Shown here: one piece after another, positions 25,756 to 34,297 of the stretch | How positions within the stretch are numbered: position 1 is the stretch's first letter | How the letters are laid out: every line of letters starts with the position of its first letter | NCBI GenBank assembly: GCA_034926635.1 | Contig: JAYFQX010000001.1 | Span: 219,599 to 283,598, forward strand | Length of the DNA stretch: 64,000 nt | Source of the DNA: Christensenella sp034926635 | GTDB taxonomy: Bacteria; Bacillota; Clostridia; Christensenellales; Christensenellaceae | Direction: 5' to 3' | Notes under the pieces: model-generated | What the model was told of the DNA's origin: nothing | What the model saw: the letters and a program-made list of their open reading frames with translations, nothing else | The model's database searches: none | Program-made: the position numbers and the translations under genes

Positions 25756-25784
25756 AGTATATTCGTTTAATTAAGGCCTGTCAA
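25756..25784 (-). promoter_or_regulatory. Promoter of the island A cargo operon
   Basis: Minus strand TTGACA (25784-25779), 17-base spacer, TATACT (25761-25756). The stretch TTAAACGAATATACT is identical to the island B cargo promoter at 34518-34532. Confidence 0.75.
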
Positions 25785-25822
25785 TGCAGGTAATAAACAT
25801 ACCGTTACTTCGAAAATTACAA

Positions 25823-26311
25823 TTAAATTGCGACATTTTTTACTTTTGCGACTCTTGCTCTTACATACCTTACCGTCTGCGCCGTTCCCCCTGTCTCATA
25901 TATCTGTGCGCAAATACAATAAGCCGATCTATCCACCATGTAGTGGTTGCGCTTTTTCATACATCCGTCGGTATATTCCTCTGAAACATAAATAATCTCA
26001 TCTGCTTCATCAAGCAAACCATGATAAAGCCTTTTCTATTCCGTGCTCCAGAGCATATCTTGATTTCTGCATAGCAAAGCAAATACCAACCGAATATCAT
26101 TTCCCATTTCTTTCTTAGCTACAATCAACGAAGCAGCTATCTGATCGAACCCAATTGCTCTGCCTGAAATAAAGTCTGTTACACCTTGACTGATCAGATT
26201 GTCCACCTCTTTATTAAGGCGTATTAGTATATCCTCAATTTTCTCCTGCGGTAATCTACGGTGGCCTGTAAAGTAACATGTTTGATTCTTACTATTATTC
26301 ATAATTCTCAC
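25823..26311 (-). pseudogene. SLOG-family (DUF1273/YpsA-like) gene interrupted by one in-frame TAG
   Basis: The first part reads 'CYFTGHRRLPQEKIEDIL', 'DFISGRAIGFDQIAASLI' and 'LVFALLCRNQDMLW'. The second part, in the same frame, reads 'LLDEADEIIYVSEEYTDGCM', 'KRNHYMVDRSAY' and 'GGTAQTVRYV'. Together they make a full-length (about 160-residue) SLOG protein of the DUF1273 type, broken only by TAG at 26038-26036. SLOG domains bind nucleotide-like ligands in signalling and defence. It is divergent from the ribbon-helix-helix gene. It is either inactivated by a recent nonsense mutation or split; no frameshift is needed. Confidence 0.75.
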
Positions 26312-26343
26312 CTCCGAAATAACAGAGTTATATCAACTCGGTT

Positions 26344-26395
26344 ATAACTTCATTTTTGCATTATAACAGAATATAAGTCTAAAATGAAGTCATAA
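26344..26395. promoter_or_regulatory. Inverted repeat in the divergent SLOG/RHH promoter region
   Basis: Arms AACTTCATTTT (about 26346) and AAAATGAAGTC (about 26381) flank an A+T-rich core with TATAA-like boxes for both directions. This is a plausible operator for the adjacent ribbon-helix-helix protein. Confidence 0.45.
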
Positions 26396-26418
26396 TAAAC
26401 TTGTCGGAGGCTATTACT

Positions 26419-26607
26419 ATGAGCAAGAATAATATAAAACATTTTGGGCTTAGGATTGATGGTGAGATACTGGCAAAATTCCGTCACGCATGTGATTATG
26501 TTGGACGATCAGCAAATAGCCAAATAATTCAGCTAATACTAAAATTTACTGCTGACTACGAAAAAGAACATGGTAAAATTGAACTGTCCGAAAATGACAA
26601 AAGATGA
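26419..26607 (+). CDS. Arc-like ribbon-helix-helix DNA-binding protein
   Basis: 62 residues, MSKNNIKHFGLRIDGEILAK at the start, then 'FRHACDYVGRSANSQIIQLI'. The beta strand 'HFGLRID' followed by two helices with 'GRSANSQIIQLI' fits Arc/MetJ-type dimeric DNA-binding folds, typical of small repressors of mobile elements and of antitoxins. ATG at 26419 has GGAGG upstream; an earlier TTG overlaps that site. No toxin gene is adjacent. It is the last gene of island A and is followed by a strong hairpin. Confidence 0.7.
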   Translation: MSKNNIKHFGLRIDGEILAKFRHACDYVGRSANSQIIQLILKFTADYEKEHGKIELSENDKR

Positions 26608-26633
26608 GTCTCGCCATTTTGGCGAGACTCATC
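26603..26633. terminator. Perfect hairpin at the right end of island A
   Basis: 13-bp stem GATGAGTCTCGCC / GGCGAGACTCATC with an ATTTT loop overlapping the stop of the RHH gene. It has no clear U-tract on the plus strand. A hairpin of similar size also precedes the core at the right end of island B (40234-40270). Confidence 0.65.
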
Positions 26634-26670
26634 CAAATCCAACTCTTAAATTAAACTTTTTCGCTCCCTC

Positions 26671-26681
26671 ATTCCCACTCG
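26671..26681. repeat. Internal attachment core (ATTCCCACTCG), island A/B junction
   Basis: Exact 11-base copy of the core at the 3' end of guaA (40281-40291). It is the predicted left end of island B. Confidence 0.75.
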
Positions 26682-26783
26682 CCAAACGAAACCTATTCTT
26701 AAACAGTTTTGTTTCAGTCGTTTGACTTCATTTTGCTCTTTTTGACACCAATTATCCCAAACATACGGTGTGTACGGACTTCT

Positions 26784-26817
26784 GTTATCAAAAAGCTATC
26801 AAGGTGCTGTTATCAAA
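26784..26817. repeat. Left arm-type repeats of island B
   Basis: GTTATCAAA (26784), GCTATCAAG (26795) and GTTATCAAA (26809) in direct orientation. The same GTTATCAAA occurs twice at the other end (40202, 40213). These are likely integrase arm-binding sites. Confidence 0.65.
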
Positions 26818-26898
26818 CTAATGTTATTTAGTGACAATACCTACTATTATGACGATGATATCATTATACCAAACCTATTTTCTATGTACAAGGATTGG

Positions 26899-28605
26899 TT
26901 ATTTCGACTGCTTTCTTAGTGATTCAACTGCGCTCGAGATATCAACAGCAGAAATCTCTTTTGACCATTCATCCCAAAAGTCAATTGTAGCACTCCTTGG
27001 TTTAAGCACCGGAGGTGAAATCTTTATTCTGCTAGGCAATAAGCTTGCGTCACCAACAACTAAGGCTTCTCCTATATCAAGTATTGGCAACATCTCAGCA
27101 TAGTCCCCTAGACTATCAGGCAGAAGCCTTTTTACCACAGATTGATCATCAGCATTTGTTAGCCTCATAGCAATAAAATTATTGCTTTGGCTTAATACAG
27201 TGCGATTCACTTCTGACGGGCGTTGTGAAATCACGACTAAACCGATGCCATACTTACGCCCCTCTTTGGATATTCGTTCGAATGTTACGAGACTAGCGGC
27301 ATCAACACTTTTTTCTGTGTTGGCTGGGATATAAAGATGAGCTTCATCGCAAAACATACATATCGGGTGCCGATTTTCTGTAGTAGCCCATTGTTGAACG
27401 GAAAAAATGACTCTAGCAATCAATGAAACAATCAATGGTAAAATATCTGAGGGTACCTCCGAAAAATCAATTATTTTTACGCCATTTTTTGCATTATTGG
27501 ACGGAAGCATAAGCTTACTACATAGCTCTGTCATGTAATCATAAGTCAAAAGATTTCCTGCTTCGTTAAACATAAAGTTTAATCGTTTATCCTTCTGCTT
27601 TGTTTCCAAACGTTGGATAAAACGCGTCAGTTTCCCGTTATATGGTCCTTGCTTTTCTTTGTTGTTTGCACCAGGCACCATTTCGATATCTTTTATTTTA
27701 AGAGAATCTAACAGCTTATCAAGCGAATATGGAATAGGACTATCCAGAGTGATATTTGCTTCCATCTCAGCTTTTTCTGCTTCACGCAAGAAAGCCTTCT
27801 TGTTTTCAATTACAGTGCTACTAAATACCATTGCTTGATTTGGCGCATTACTATCACTACGATCAAGCATCAGTGAGAGCATTTCTTCGTATGTCAATAA
27901 CCAATATGGTAGGAATAGAACGCCATCCGATATTGTATCATTTGGACCAGCAACTTTAAGGTGAGCAAAGCTTTCACCAATCATTGTCGAATATTCACCA
28001 TGAATATCAAACAATAACGCATCAGCTGATTTAAGCTCTGCTACTTGTTCGAGAACTCTTGCTACACACCAAGATTTCCCAGAACCAGTGCTGCCAACAA
28101 TTACAGCATGACGTTGAAAAAGCTTATTGCCATTCAGCCAAGCTGTTGCATCTTCATCAATCGAATAATGTCCAATTTGCAAGCTGACTATATCATCACT
28201 TTCTGGAATGGATGAGATTGCCTGCATGAATTTCTTTAGTCTGTCGCCATGAATGAGGTGGCATTCGGCATTAATTGTGGGAATAGTAGCTAATGAGCGT
28301 CGAAATACATTTTCCTTGTCACCGTCCTTATCAAGATGAGTTCCTATCAAAATAACTTTGATAATATTGAAACCCATCTCTGGCATAATATCTGCTGTTA
28401 TATCCGAGTATGACGATTTCCTAATAATCTTTGATACTAAACCAATCAGATGTTGCCCTATTCTTGAACTTTGAATGGATATAAGATGATTAACTTGAAG
28501 ACCGCGCAGCTTATCATCATTGTCAACTCTTACAATTACTGTAGAAGTGTCAACACTTTCAACAGTTCCCAATAATTCTTCGGGTGCATATGCAAATATA
28601 CTCAT
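26899..28605 (-). CDS. HerA-family hexameric ATPase (DUF87), partner of SIR2 protein
   Basis: 568 residues. An N-terminal HAS-barrel-like part ('LGTVESVDTSTVIVRVDND') leads into the HerA/FtsK-type ATPase. Walker A is 'GSTGSGKSWCVARVLEQ' (about 170), Walker B is 'ICMFCDEAHLYIP' (about 415), and the sensor/arginine-finger region is 'VISQRPSEVNRTVLSQSNNF'. HerA ATPases form rings; with SIR2 or nuclease partners they make anti-phage complexes. It is the last gene of the cargo operon, 13 bases after the SIR2 gene. The NurA partner of repair-type HerA is absent, which favours the defence role. Confidence 0.88.
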   Translation of the reverse strand: MSIFAYAPEELLGTVESVDTSTVIVRVDNDDKLRGLQVNHLISIQSSRIGQHLIGLVSKIIRKSSYSDITADIMPEMGFNIIKVILIGTHLDKDGDKENVFRRSLATIPTINAECHLIHGDRLKKFMQAISSIPESDDIVSLQIGHYSIDEDATAWLNGNKLFQRHAVIVGSTGSGKSWCVARVLEQVAELKSADALLFDIHGEYSTMIGESFAHLKVAGPNDTISDGVLFLPYWLLTYEEMLSLMLDRSDSNAPNQAMVFSSTVIENKKAFLREAEKAEMEANITLDSPIPYSLDKLLDSLKIKDIEMVPGANNKEKQGPYNGKLTRFIQRLETKQKDKRLNFMFNEAGNLLTYDYMTELCSKLMLPSNNAKNGVKIIDFSEVPSDILPLIVSLIARVIFSVQQWATTENRHPICMFCDEAHLYIPANTEKSVDAASLVTFERISKEGRKYGIGLVVISQRPSEVNRTVLSQSNNFIAMRLTNADDQSVVKRLLPDSLGDYAEMLPILDIGEALVVGDASLLPSRIKISPPVLKPRSATIDFWDEWSKEISAVDISSAVESLRKQSK

Positions 28606-28618
28606 AACGTTGTTCTCC

Positions 28619-29617
28619 TTACCAAATCTTTATAAACTCGTCAAGCAACCAATATTGCCCGTCATATACTGATTTCCAACCGTTTCCATACACAGTTGTC
28701 TGAGTGTCAGTAGCTCTCTCAAATATCATATATTTTTTTATACCCGCATCAATAATGAGTTTCCTGCAAGAATCGGTCATTGTCCTTGCAAGAATGACTA
28801 TTGGCTTTCCTTTTGCAATTTGAGCAAGCAGTTTTGGTTGAATATGCTCATCGTTAAACCCATAACCAATGCACAAGTATGAGCCAGCCTCTGTGAAAGA
28901 AGTATCAGCCTCGGCTATAATTGTTCTATACGGTTCCTCGTGCGTACTACTATATTTGTTCTTCCCGGGAGGTACTATCAATGGCTTACATTCTTTGGGA
29001 ATACTTTTTGACAATGGAAATGAGCGTATTTCTCCTGTTGCATCATTAAACCAATCCAAAGAACCATGAACTTTCCAGATGCTCACTACCCTTTCTCTTG
29101 TTCTAACTCGCCTAGTTTTTGATAAGGAGGAAGGTAGTTCAAATTTTCTTATTAAAGAGCCTTCAAATCCAGTGACCGTGGTTGCGCCTATGCTGTCGGC
29201 CGCATACTCTGCGAGTCGATCATAATTCGTCGTTACTATTACGGCTTTATTTGGTGTCGGAGCAATTACCTTCTCAAATAGAGCCTTTAGTGCAGATGTG
29301 AAAATAGTTGAATAGTTATCAAAGAATTCCCAATCCTTAATATTGACGGTATCCCATGCGATTAGCCTAATCATGTTTACCGTATCCGGTTGCAGGCTGG
29401 TATTATCTACAGCGTATTCTAATCCAAACGAATCAATTTTAGAACAAAACGATGCATATTCTGGATCTTTTCTAATTAAAGAATCGCTTTTTATACTTTC
29501 GGCAAGTTGTTGCATAGATGGCAATCCATATGACACGGAGGCGCCCGAACCCAGTACGATTACTGGGCTATTTTCTAAAAAGCCTTGCATGATACCTATA
29601 CAGCCATTCAGATCCAT
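28619..29617 (-). CDS. SIR2-domain protein (probable NAD-consuming defence effector)
   Basis: 332 residues, almost all SIR2-like. The nucleotide loop 'VIVLGSGASVSYGLPSM' (about 18-35), the 'VTTNYDRLAEYAA' Thr-x-Asn motif, the catalytic His in 'WKVHGSLDWF' and the late 'LCIGYGFNDEHIQPKL' are all present. In known anti-phage systems (SIR2-HerA and relatives) this fold degrades NAD+ upon infection. It starts after GGAGGGAGCGC and sits 41 bases past the second methylase and 13 bases before herA. Whether the HerA partner activates it is inference from known pairs. Confidence 0.87.
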   Translation of the reverse strand: MDLNGCIGIMQGFLENSPVIVLGSGASVSYGLPSMQQLAESIKSDSLIRKDPEYASFCSKIDSFGLEYAVDNTSLQPDTVNMIRLIAWDTVNIKDWEFFDNYSTIFTSALKALFEKVIAPTPNKAVIVTTNYDRLAEYAADSIGATTVTGFEGSLIRKFELPSSLSKTRRVRTRERVVSIWKVHGSLDWFNDATGEIRSFPLSKSIPKECKPLIVPPGKNKYSSTHEEPYRTIIAEADTSFTEAGSYLCIGYGFNDEHIQPKLLAQIAKGKPIVILARTMTDSCRKLIIDAGIKKYMIFERATDTQTTVYGNGWKSVYDGQYWLLDEFIKIW

Positions 29618-29658
29618 GCGCTCCCTCCTTTCAAAAAATCACTAAATCTCAAGTATGA

Positions 29659-31287
29659 TCATCCTCTTCCCAATCGACGCTTTTGTAGCTTTTTCCAAAT
29701 CGACCTACATTGCATGCACCATTGTTTATCTATCCCTAATATATCCTCCAGAATCTCTTGGTCGACTATATCTAATGCTTTTTCGATGTTATCATCATTG
29801 CGGACAATATCATCTATACGTTGAAGCAAAGAATCACGCTTTGAGTCTTCAATTGTTTCAATTTTGGGCAGCATAATATTCCCCATTTCACGAGGCAGAA
29901 TCTCTAATACGCCACCGCCATAGCTTCTGCCACAGAGCTCTGTAAATGCAAAAGAGAGGCTGTTGTAATACGAAAGAAGCACGTTCTCTGGCTCCACGCC
30001 CGCATTGAATTTCATGCGATGCATAGTGTCCGTAGATACTGCACCACAATGGTTGAGAACGAATTTAGGATAAAGATTATTTCTTCTGAGGAAGAATGCA
30101 TCCGGTATCCAGACTGACGGAACAATATACCAACGATCCCTGATAGAGCATTTGTAACCAACGTTTTCTCCAGAAGCCTCGCCTAATGCGATATACTTTT
30201 TATGCCCAACAGGATAGTTCTCTATTGGTAAGTCTGGGAAATTTAACAGCCTTGCCCTTTTGCCAGATGCCTTATTCTTTGCCCAGTCCTCATCCGTAAA
30301 AAGAATACCGTGCGCATGTGAGCTTCTGCCAATCAAAGGCAATGTGACATTCTCCAAGTCATATTTATTGCAAACATCTTCCGTTATGGAAAAATAACTG
30401 TTGTTTCCAGTAGTAATGCCAATGTTTATCAGTCCATAATCTGAAAATTTTGCAAATCTTTTATCAGAACGTATGGTTTGAATCAGTTCCATCTCTTTTA
30501 CTGTAGTAAAATACTTTGTCCATTTTTCTTTTACATGCTGCATCTTTTGGAATCCATTCAGCCGAAGATCAAGAGTATCAAAACCGGCAAGATCGTTCAT
30601 CTCAATTATACGGATACCCTTCTCCTCTGAGCCTTTCTCCCCTATAAAAACTACTACTTCCTGTTCAATATCAGGGAAGACGAGCTGCTCAAAAGTAATC
30701 AATGTAATCTTCGCAAGGTGTTCAGAAAGGAAAAGCCTTAAATCTTCGGCATAAGCTACCTGCAAGATTTCTGCCGGTATAACAAGAGCTATTTTTCCAT
30801 TTTCAGATAGAAGCTGAACGCAAGCTACCAGAAACGCTACCCATGCATTGATAAGCTTGTTTGCTTTCATTCCATGAGAGGTAAGTATCTTTGATTGAAG
30901 TTCTCTCTGCGTTTCGGTGAGGTATTGATAACGAATGTATGGAGGATTTCCTAAAATCAAATCATACTGTTTCTTGCTACTAACCATGCGCGCGTATAAT
31001 TCAAAGAAATCCTCATTCAGTACATGAACATTATGATAGTGAGAATAGTTATTTTGAACTTTTTGAGCCTCATCCGGCTCAATTTCAACTGCGTCAACAA
31101 AGGCAATCTGGTCAATCAATCCTAATTGCGTAAGACTATCAAGGAAAACGCCATCGCCACAACTCGGTTCAAGGACACTATGAATGGCTTCGGATGCAAA
31201 AAGGCTCACCATAGCATTTGCGAGCTGCAATGGTGTATAATAAGCCCCTCTTAATTTTTGTTCAGAACTGTCCTTCTTGAGCCTCAT
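29659..31287 (-). CDS. N6-adenine DNA methyltransferase with target-recognition domain (stand-alone)
   Basis: 542 residues. The opening 'GAYYTPLQLANAMVSLF' is typical of gamma-class N6-adenine methylases. Motif I is 'SVLEPSCGDGVFLDSL' and motif IV is 'LILGNPPYIRYQYL'. The C-terminal about 250 residues look like a target-recognition domain. No nuclease motif is seen, unlike the neighbour. The ATG at 31287 follows GTGAGG; the frame stays open upstream into the previous gene. Two methylases in one operon suggest modification of the two strands of an asymmetric site. Confidence 0.85.
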   Translation of the reverse strand: MRLKKDSSEQKLRGAYYTPLQLANAMVSLFASEAIHSVLEPSCGDGVFLDSLTQLGLIDQIAFVDAVEIEPDEAQKVQNNYSHYHNVHVLNEDFFELYARMVSSKKQYDLILGNPPYIRYQYLTETQRELQSKILTSHGMKANKLINAWVAFLVACVQLLSENGKIALVIPAEILQVAYAEDLRLFLSEHLAKITLITFEQLVFPDIEQEVVVFIGEKGSEEKGIRIIEMNDLAGFDTLDLRLNGFQKMQHVKEKWTKYFTTVKEMELIQTIRSDKRFAKFSDYGLINIGITTGNNSYFSITEDVCNKYDLENVTLPLIGRSSHAHGILFTDEDWAKNKASGKRARLLNFPDLPIENYPVGHKKYIALGEASGENVGYKCSIRDRWYIVPSVWIPDAFFLRRNNLYPKFVLNHCGAVSTDTMHRMKFNAGVEPENVLLSYYNSLSFAFTELCGRSYGGGVLEILPREMGNIMLPKIETIEDSKRDSLLQRIDDIVRNDDNIEKALDIVDQEILEDILGIDKQWCMQCRSIWKKLQKRRLGRG

Positions 31288-31300
31288 GGTGATTACCTCA

Positions 31301-34297
31301 CTAAAAATCCAACTGATATATTCTGGCAATCAGTTCTTCTATTTCTTTAATCAGCGTGTCTTTTCTGGCTTGAAGCAACATTGAAATACGCTTTGCCGGT
31401 TGCCCAGAAAGGGTAGCATTAATATCATATATTTCTCTGCTGGCTTCAACAACGCGATCATAAATACCTTTTTGTGCTTCATTCTCAAAATTGAGTTCCA
31501 CAAAGGGCAGCGTTGAAAGTACGAATGTCCCGCGCGCAGTAAACCCTCCCTCAAAATCGCTACCAACAATTTCAAGTATTCTTTCGGTAATTGGATTGGA
31601 TAGCCATGCCTGAATATATTCCAAAGCATAGGGACTATCCGCTTTCTTACTTACAGCACAGTATCCTGCGGTACCCCCGGAGGCAATTAAAATATCATCT
31701 TTGTCGAGGACGTACATTGGTTCTTTGCTCAATACGCCAACAATCAGTTTTGGTGTATTAATAAACGCAGTTAGTGCTTGCGTTCTGCCGTATTGATACC
31801 ATGTATCCGCTGTCGCATTGGGGACATCACGAACGCCAGAGGCCGATACACCTTTTGGAACCAGACGGTCATAATACGCCCCAAGGTAAGCGTAGGTTCC
31901 TGAATATATCGCCTTCATCTCATCAATGGGAATAAGGTGCCCATCTGAATCATATGGAAAGATAATCCGTTTATCTGTACGCAGAATGCTATAGGAATTC
32001 AAGCCGCGCTCATCGTGCCGTGTTGGCTTGAAATACGAACGTAACAGGGCCTTTTCAATGGTGAAATTATTGCCGTCTCTGCGAATTTCGACAGTGTCCT
32101 GATACTCAGCAATAACATCATCTAAAGAAAACCAATATATTGGGGTAGGCCGCTCGGCACTTGTTTGAATCCCATTGAAGATTTCGGCATGCTTTGTGAG
32201 CGGAACCGATATTTGATCTAACTTTTGGAGCATTGCGAGAAAATCCATATTGGTTGTCAAACGCCATGGAAGCTTGTTCAGGGTGGATGCGTTTAATTCA
32301 ATTTTGCTTACTTCTTCGCCAGCCCAAAGTCTGTTTGCAGAATCAATGTTTGAATATACAAACGTATCCTGTTTCGTCTTTTGAAGAAGCAATATCGAGC
32401 TATAAATTGTCTTATCTTCAAAAAGCTGGGAATCACCAAAATCATCGAGGCTTACAAGCATCTGATCTCTTGAGATTAGAGTTCTCAGCTTCTCTCCGGC
32501 TCCGATTTTGAAGAATTTGTTAGGAACAATGTAGCAAATATATCCATTTTCCGCAGTCTTCCTAACAGCCTGCTCAATGAATATGAAATACTTATCAAAC
32601 TGTTTATGAGAAGTCTTATATTTCTTCTTATATATTTCAACTTCGGGGATCGGAAGCAGCGTGTGCATTCCTTCTGTATTAACATAGGGAGGATTGCCGA
32701 TGATTACGCTAAATGGGTTACCGTTGTTGATTGAACTCCAGTCAAACGGAGCAAGCTCAATCAATTCATCAGCAGACGCCCGTATTCCTTGAAGTTCCTC
32801 GGTACTTACGAGTGAATTACCAAAAAGGATATTTGTGCTCAGGTCAGGCAGTATAGGCGTTTCATCTGCAACCGAAGGTGCTGTCTCATTTTCAATCAAC
32901 TTAATCAAAAGTGAGAATTTTGCCACTTCGACTGCATGAATGTCTATATCAATCCCGTAAATACACGAACAGAGGATACGCTTTTTTTCGTCGATCGGCA
33001 ACTTGTACGAGCCGTTTCCAATCTCAAGCAAATGATCCTGTTCGCCAGTGGCAAGATATTTCTGAATGCAATAGTTTTGCAGATAAGAGAATGCTTCCTC
33101 AAGAAAGATTCCCGATCCGCAAGCTATGTCAGCGATATGGACATCCAAAATCTCCGCTGGAGTCTTTCCTTCACAGGCTTTGCTCAAAGTCTTTTCAACC
33201 ATATACTTCACAATCTCCGTCGGAGTTGTGACTACTGATTTATTAAGACAGTCCTTCTTCTTGCCAAGCCCAATCGTGCCATCAGGAAGAATAACCAACT
33301 GTTCCGTCAGGAACAGTTCATAAATCTTCCCAAGAAGATTCGGCTCGATAATGTTGAACAAATAGGGGCTCTGCGGGTAATAGAGTCCTTTTATCATTTC
33401 AGAGATTACCGCGCTGGACAGATCAAAAACAATATCATCCCCGGAGAACATGCCGGAGTTGTAACGGTGGTCTGCAGAACGGAACAGTTCTTCCAGTTTT
33501 GCTTGAAGTTGCTCCGGCTCAGAAACTGTATCTTGAAGTTTATGGTACAACGGAAGATTTTTATCTTCGCAAATGCGAAGGAAAACAATCTGGTTGATAA
33601 ACTCCTGAACAACATCATTGAGAACTTCGAGTGACTGATAACGTCCGCCTTTTCTATAAAGCTCATTACTCAGTGAAACTCGCCACTCGTTGATCTGTTT
33701 TAAGAACAGAGCATCTACCTGCTGTTTCTCGCCACCAGTCGCAGGGAAATTATCATCCAAATACCGTTCAAATTCACCGGAATATACAACATCTCTTGAA
33801 ATGAGAGAAATGATTTCTGCATACCGGTCTGCATATTCGGTAAAGTGGAAGATACGATAACGCGCCACAGTACATTCATCTTCCTCTTTGGGGATATAGC
33901 AAGTATCATATATCGCCAGATATTCAAAATTCGTAAGAACAGCAATTCTGTGATTCGCATTCCAACCATATTTCCTTGTCTGGAAAGCAGGCTCGTTAGC
34001 TTTTGTAATATCAACTGCTGGCTTTTTCGCTTCAATAAAAAACTTTGCAACACCCCTTAACGTCATTGTGTAATCAGGGCGATCAGTAGACGTTGAATAG
34101 TTTTCCGCGATTACTTCACGGTATTGTGGCGCTACTCCTTTCTCATTTGCAACATCCCATCCAAGCAATTTAAGAAGTGGGTCAATAAATTCAATACGGC
34201 AGGAGTGTTCATTGTAGTTGTTTTTTGACTCCTTACAGTATTGCAAATTAGCTTGGAAGCGGTCTATGAGAGCTTGAAGTTTTTCAATATTATTCAT
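31301..34297 (-). CDS. Type IIG-like restriction enzyme: PD-(D/E)XK nuclease fused to N6-adenine methylase
   Basis: 998 residues. An HsdR_N-like nuclease domain at the N-terminus shows 'DRPDYTMTLRGVAKFFIEAK' (PD at about 74, ExK at about 89-91). The methylase core has 'TTPTEIVKYMVEKTL', motif I 'IADIACGSGIFLEEAF' and motif IV 'VIIGNPPYVNTEG'. A C-terminal target-recognition region follows ('ILRTDKRIIFPYD', 'YLGAYYDRL'). The Eco57I-type architecture implies one protein that both cuts and modifies. The ATG at 34297 has GGAGAGCACA upstream and lies inside the end of the HTH gene. The recognition site cannot be predicted. Confidence 0.88.
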   Translation of the reverse strand: MNNIEKLQALIDRFQANLQYCKESKNNYNEHSCRIEFIDPLLKLLGWDVANEKGVAPQYREVIAENYSTSTDRPDYTMTLRGVAKFFIEAKKPAVDITKANEPAFQTRKYGWNANHRIAVLTNFEYLAIYDTCYIPKEEDECTVARYRIFHFTEYADRYAEIISLISRDVVYSGEFERYLDDNFPATGGEKQQVDALFLKQINEWRVSLSNELYRKGGRYQSLEVLNDVVQEFINQIVFLRICEDKNLPLYHKLQDTVSEPEQLQAKLEELFRSADHRYNSGMFSGDDIVFDLSSAVISEMIKGLYYPQSPYLFNIIEPNLLGKIYELFLTEQLVILPDGTIGLGKKKDCLNKSVVTTPTEIVKYMVEKTLSKACEGKTPAEILDVHIADIACGSGIFLEEAFSYLQNYCIQKYLATGEQDHLLEIGNGSYKLPIDEKKRILCSCIYGIDIDIHAVEVAKFSLLIKLIENETAPSVADETPILPDLSTNILFGNSLVSTEELQGIRASADELIELAPFDWSSINNGNPFSVIIGNPPYVNTEGMHTLLPIPEVEIYKKKYKTSHKQFDKYFIFIEQAVRKTAENGYICYIVPNKFFKIGAGEKLRTLISRDQMLVSLDDFGDSQLFEDKTIYSSILLLQKTKQDTFVYSNIDSANRLWAGEEVSKIELNASTLNKLPWRLTTNMDFLAMLQKLDQISVPLTKHAEIFNGIQTSAERPTPIYWFSLDDVIAEYQDTVEIRRDGNNFTIEKALLRSYFKPTRHDERGLNSYSILRTDKRIIFPYDSDGHLIPIDEMKAIYSGTYAYLGAYYDRLVPKGVSASGVRDVPNATADTWYQYGRTQALTAFINTPKLIVGVLSKEPMYVLDKDDILIASGGTAGYCAVSKKADSPYALEYIQAWLSNPITERILEIVGSDFEGGFTARGTFVLSTLPFVELNFENEAQKGIYDRVVEASREIYDINATLSGQPAKRISMLLQARKDTLIKEIEELIARIYQLDF

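Larger units (their letters stand above)
23843..26681. mobile_element. Island A: integrase-less element at the guaA attachment site
   Basis: Bounded by core sequences ATTTCCACTCG (23843) and ATTCCCACTCG (26671), related to the guaA 3' end core at 40281. Its left end has the same layout as island B: core, 15 bases, then CTTAAACARTTTTGT, then two arm-like repeats spaced 11 bases. It carries a two-gene operon, a broken SLOG gene and a ribbon-helix-helix gene. No integrase, relaxase or right-end arm repeats are present, so it looks like a decayed or cis-mobilizable island stacked beside island B. Confidence 0.65.
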
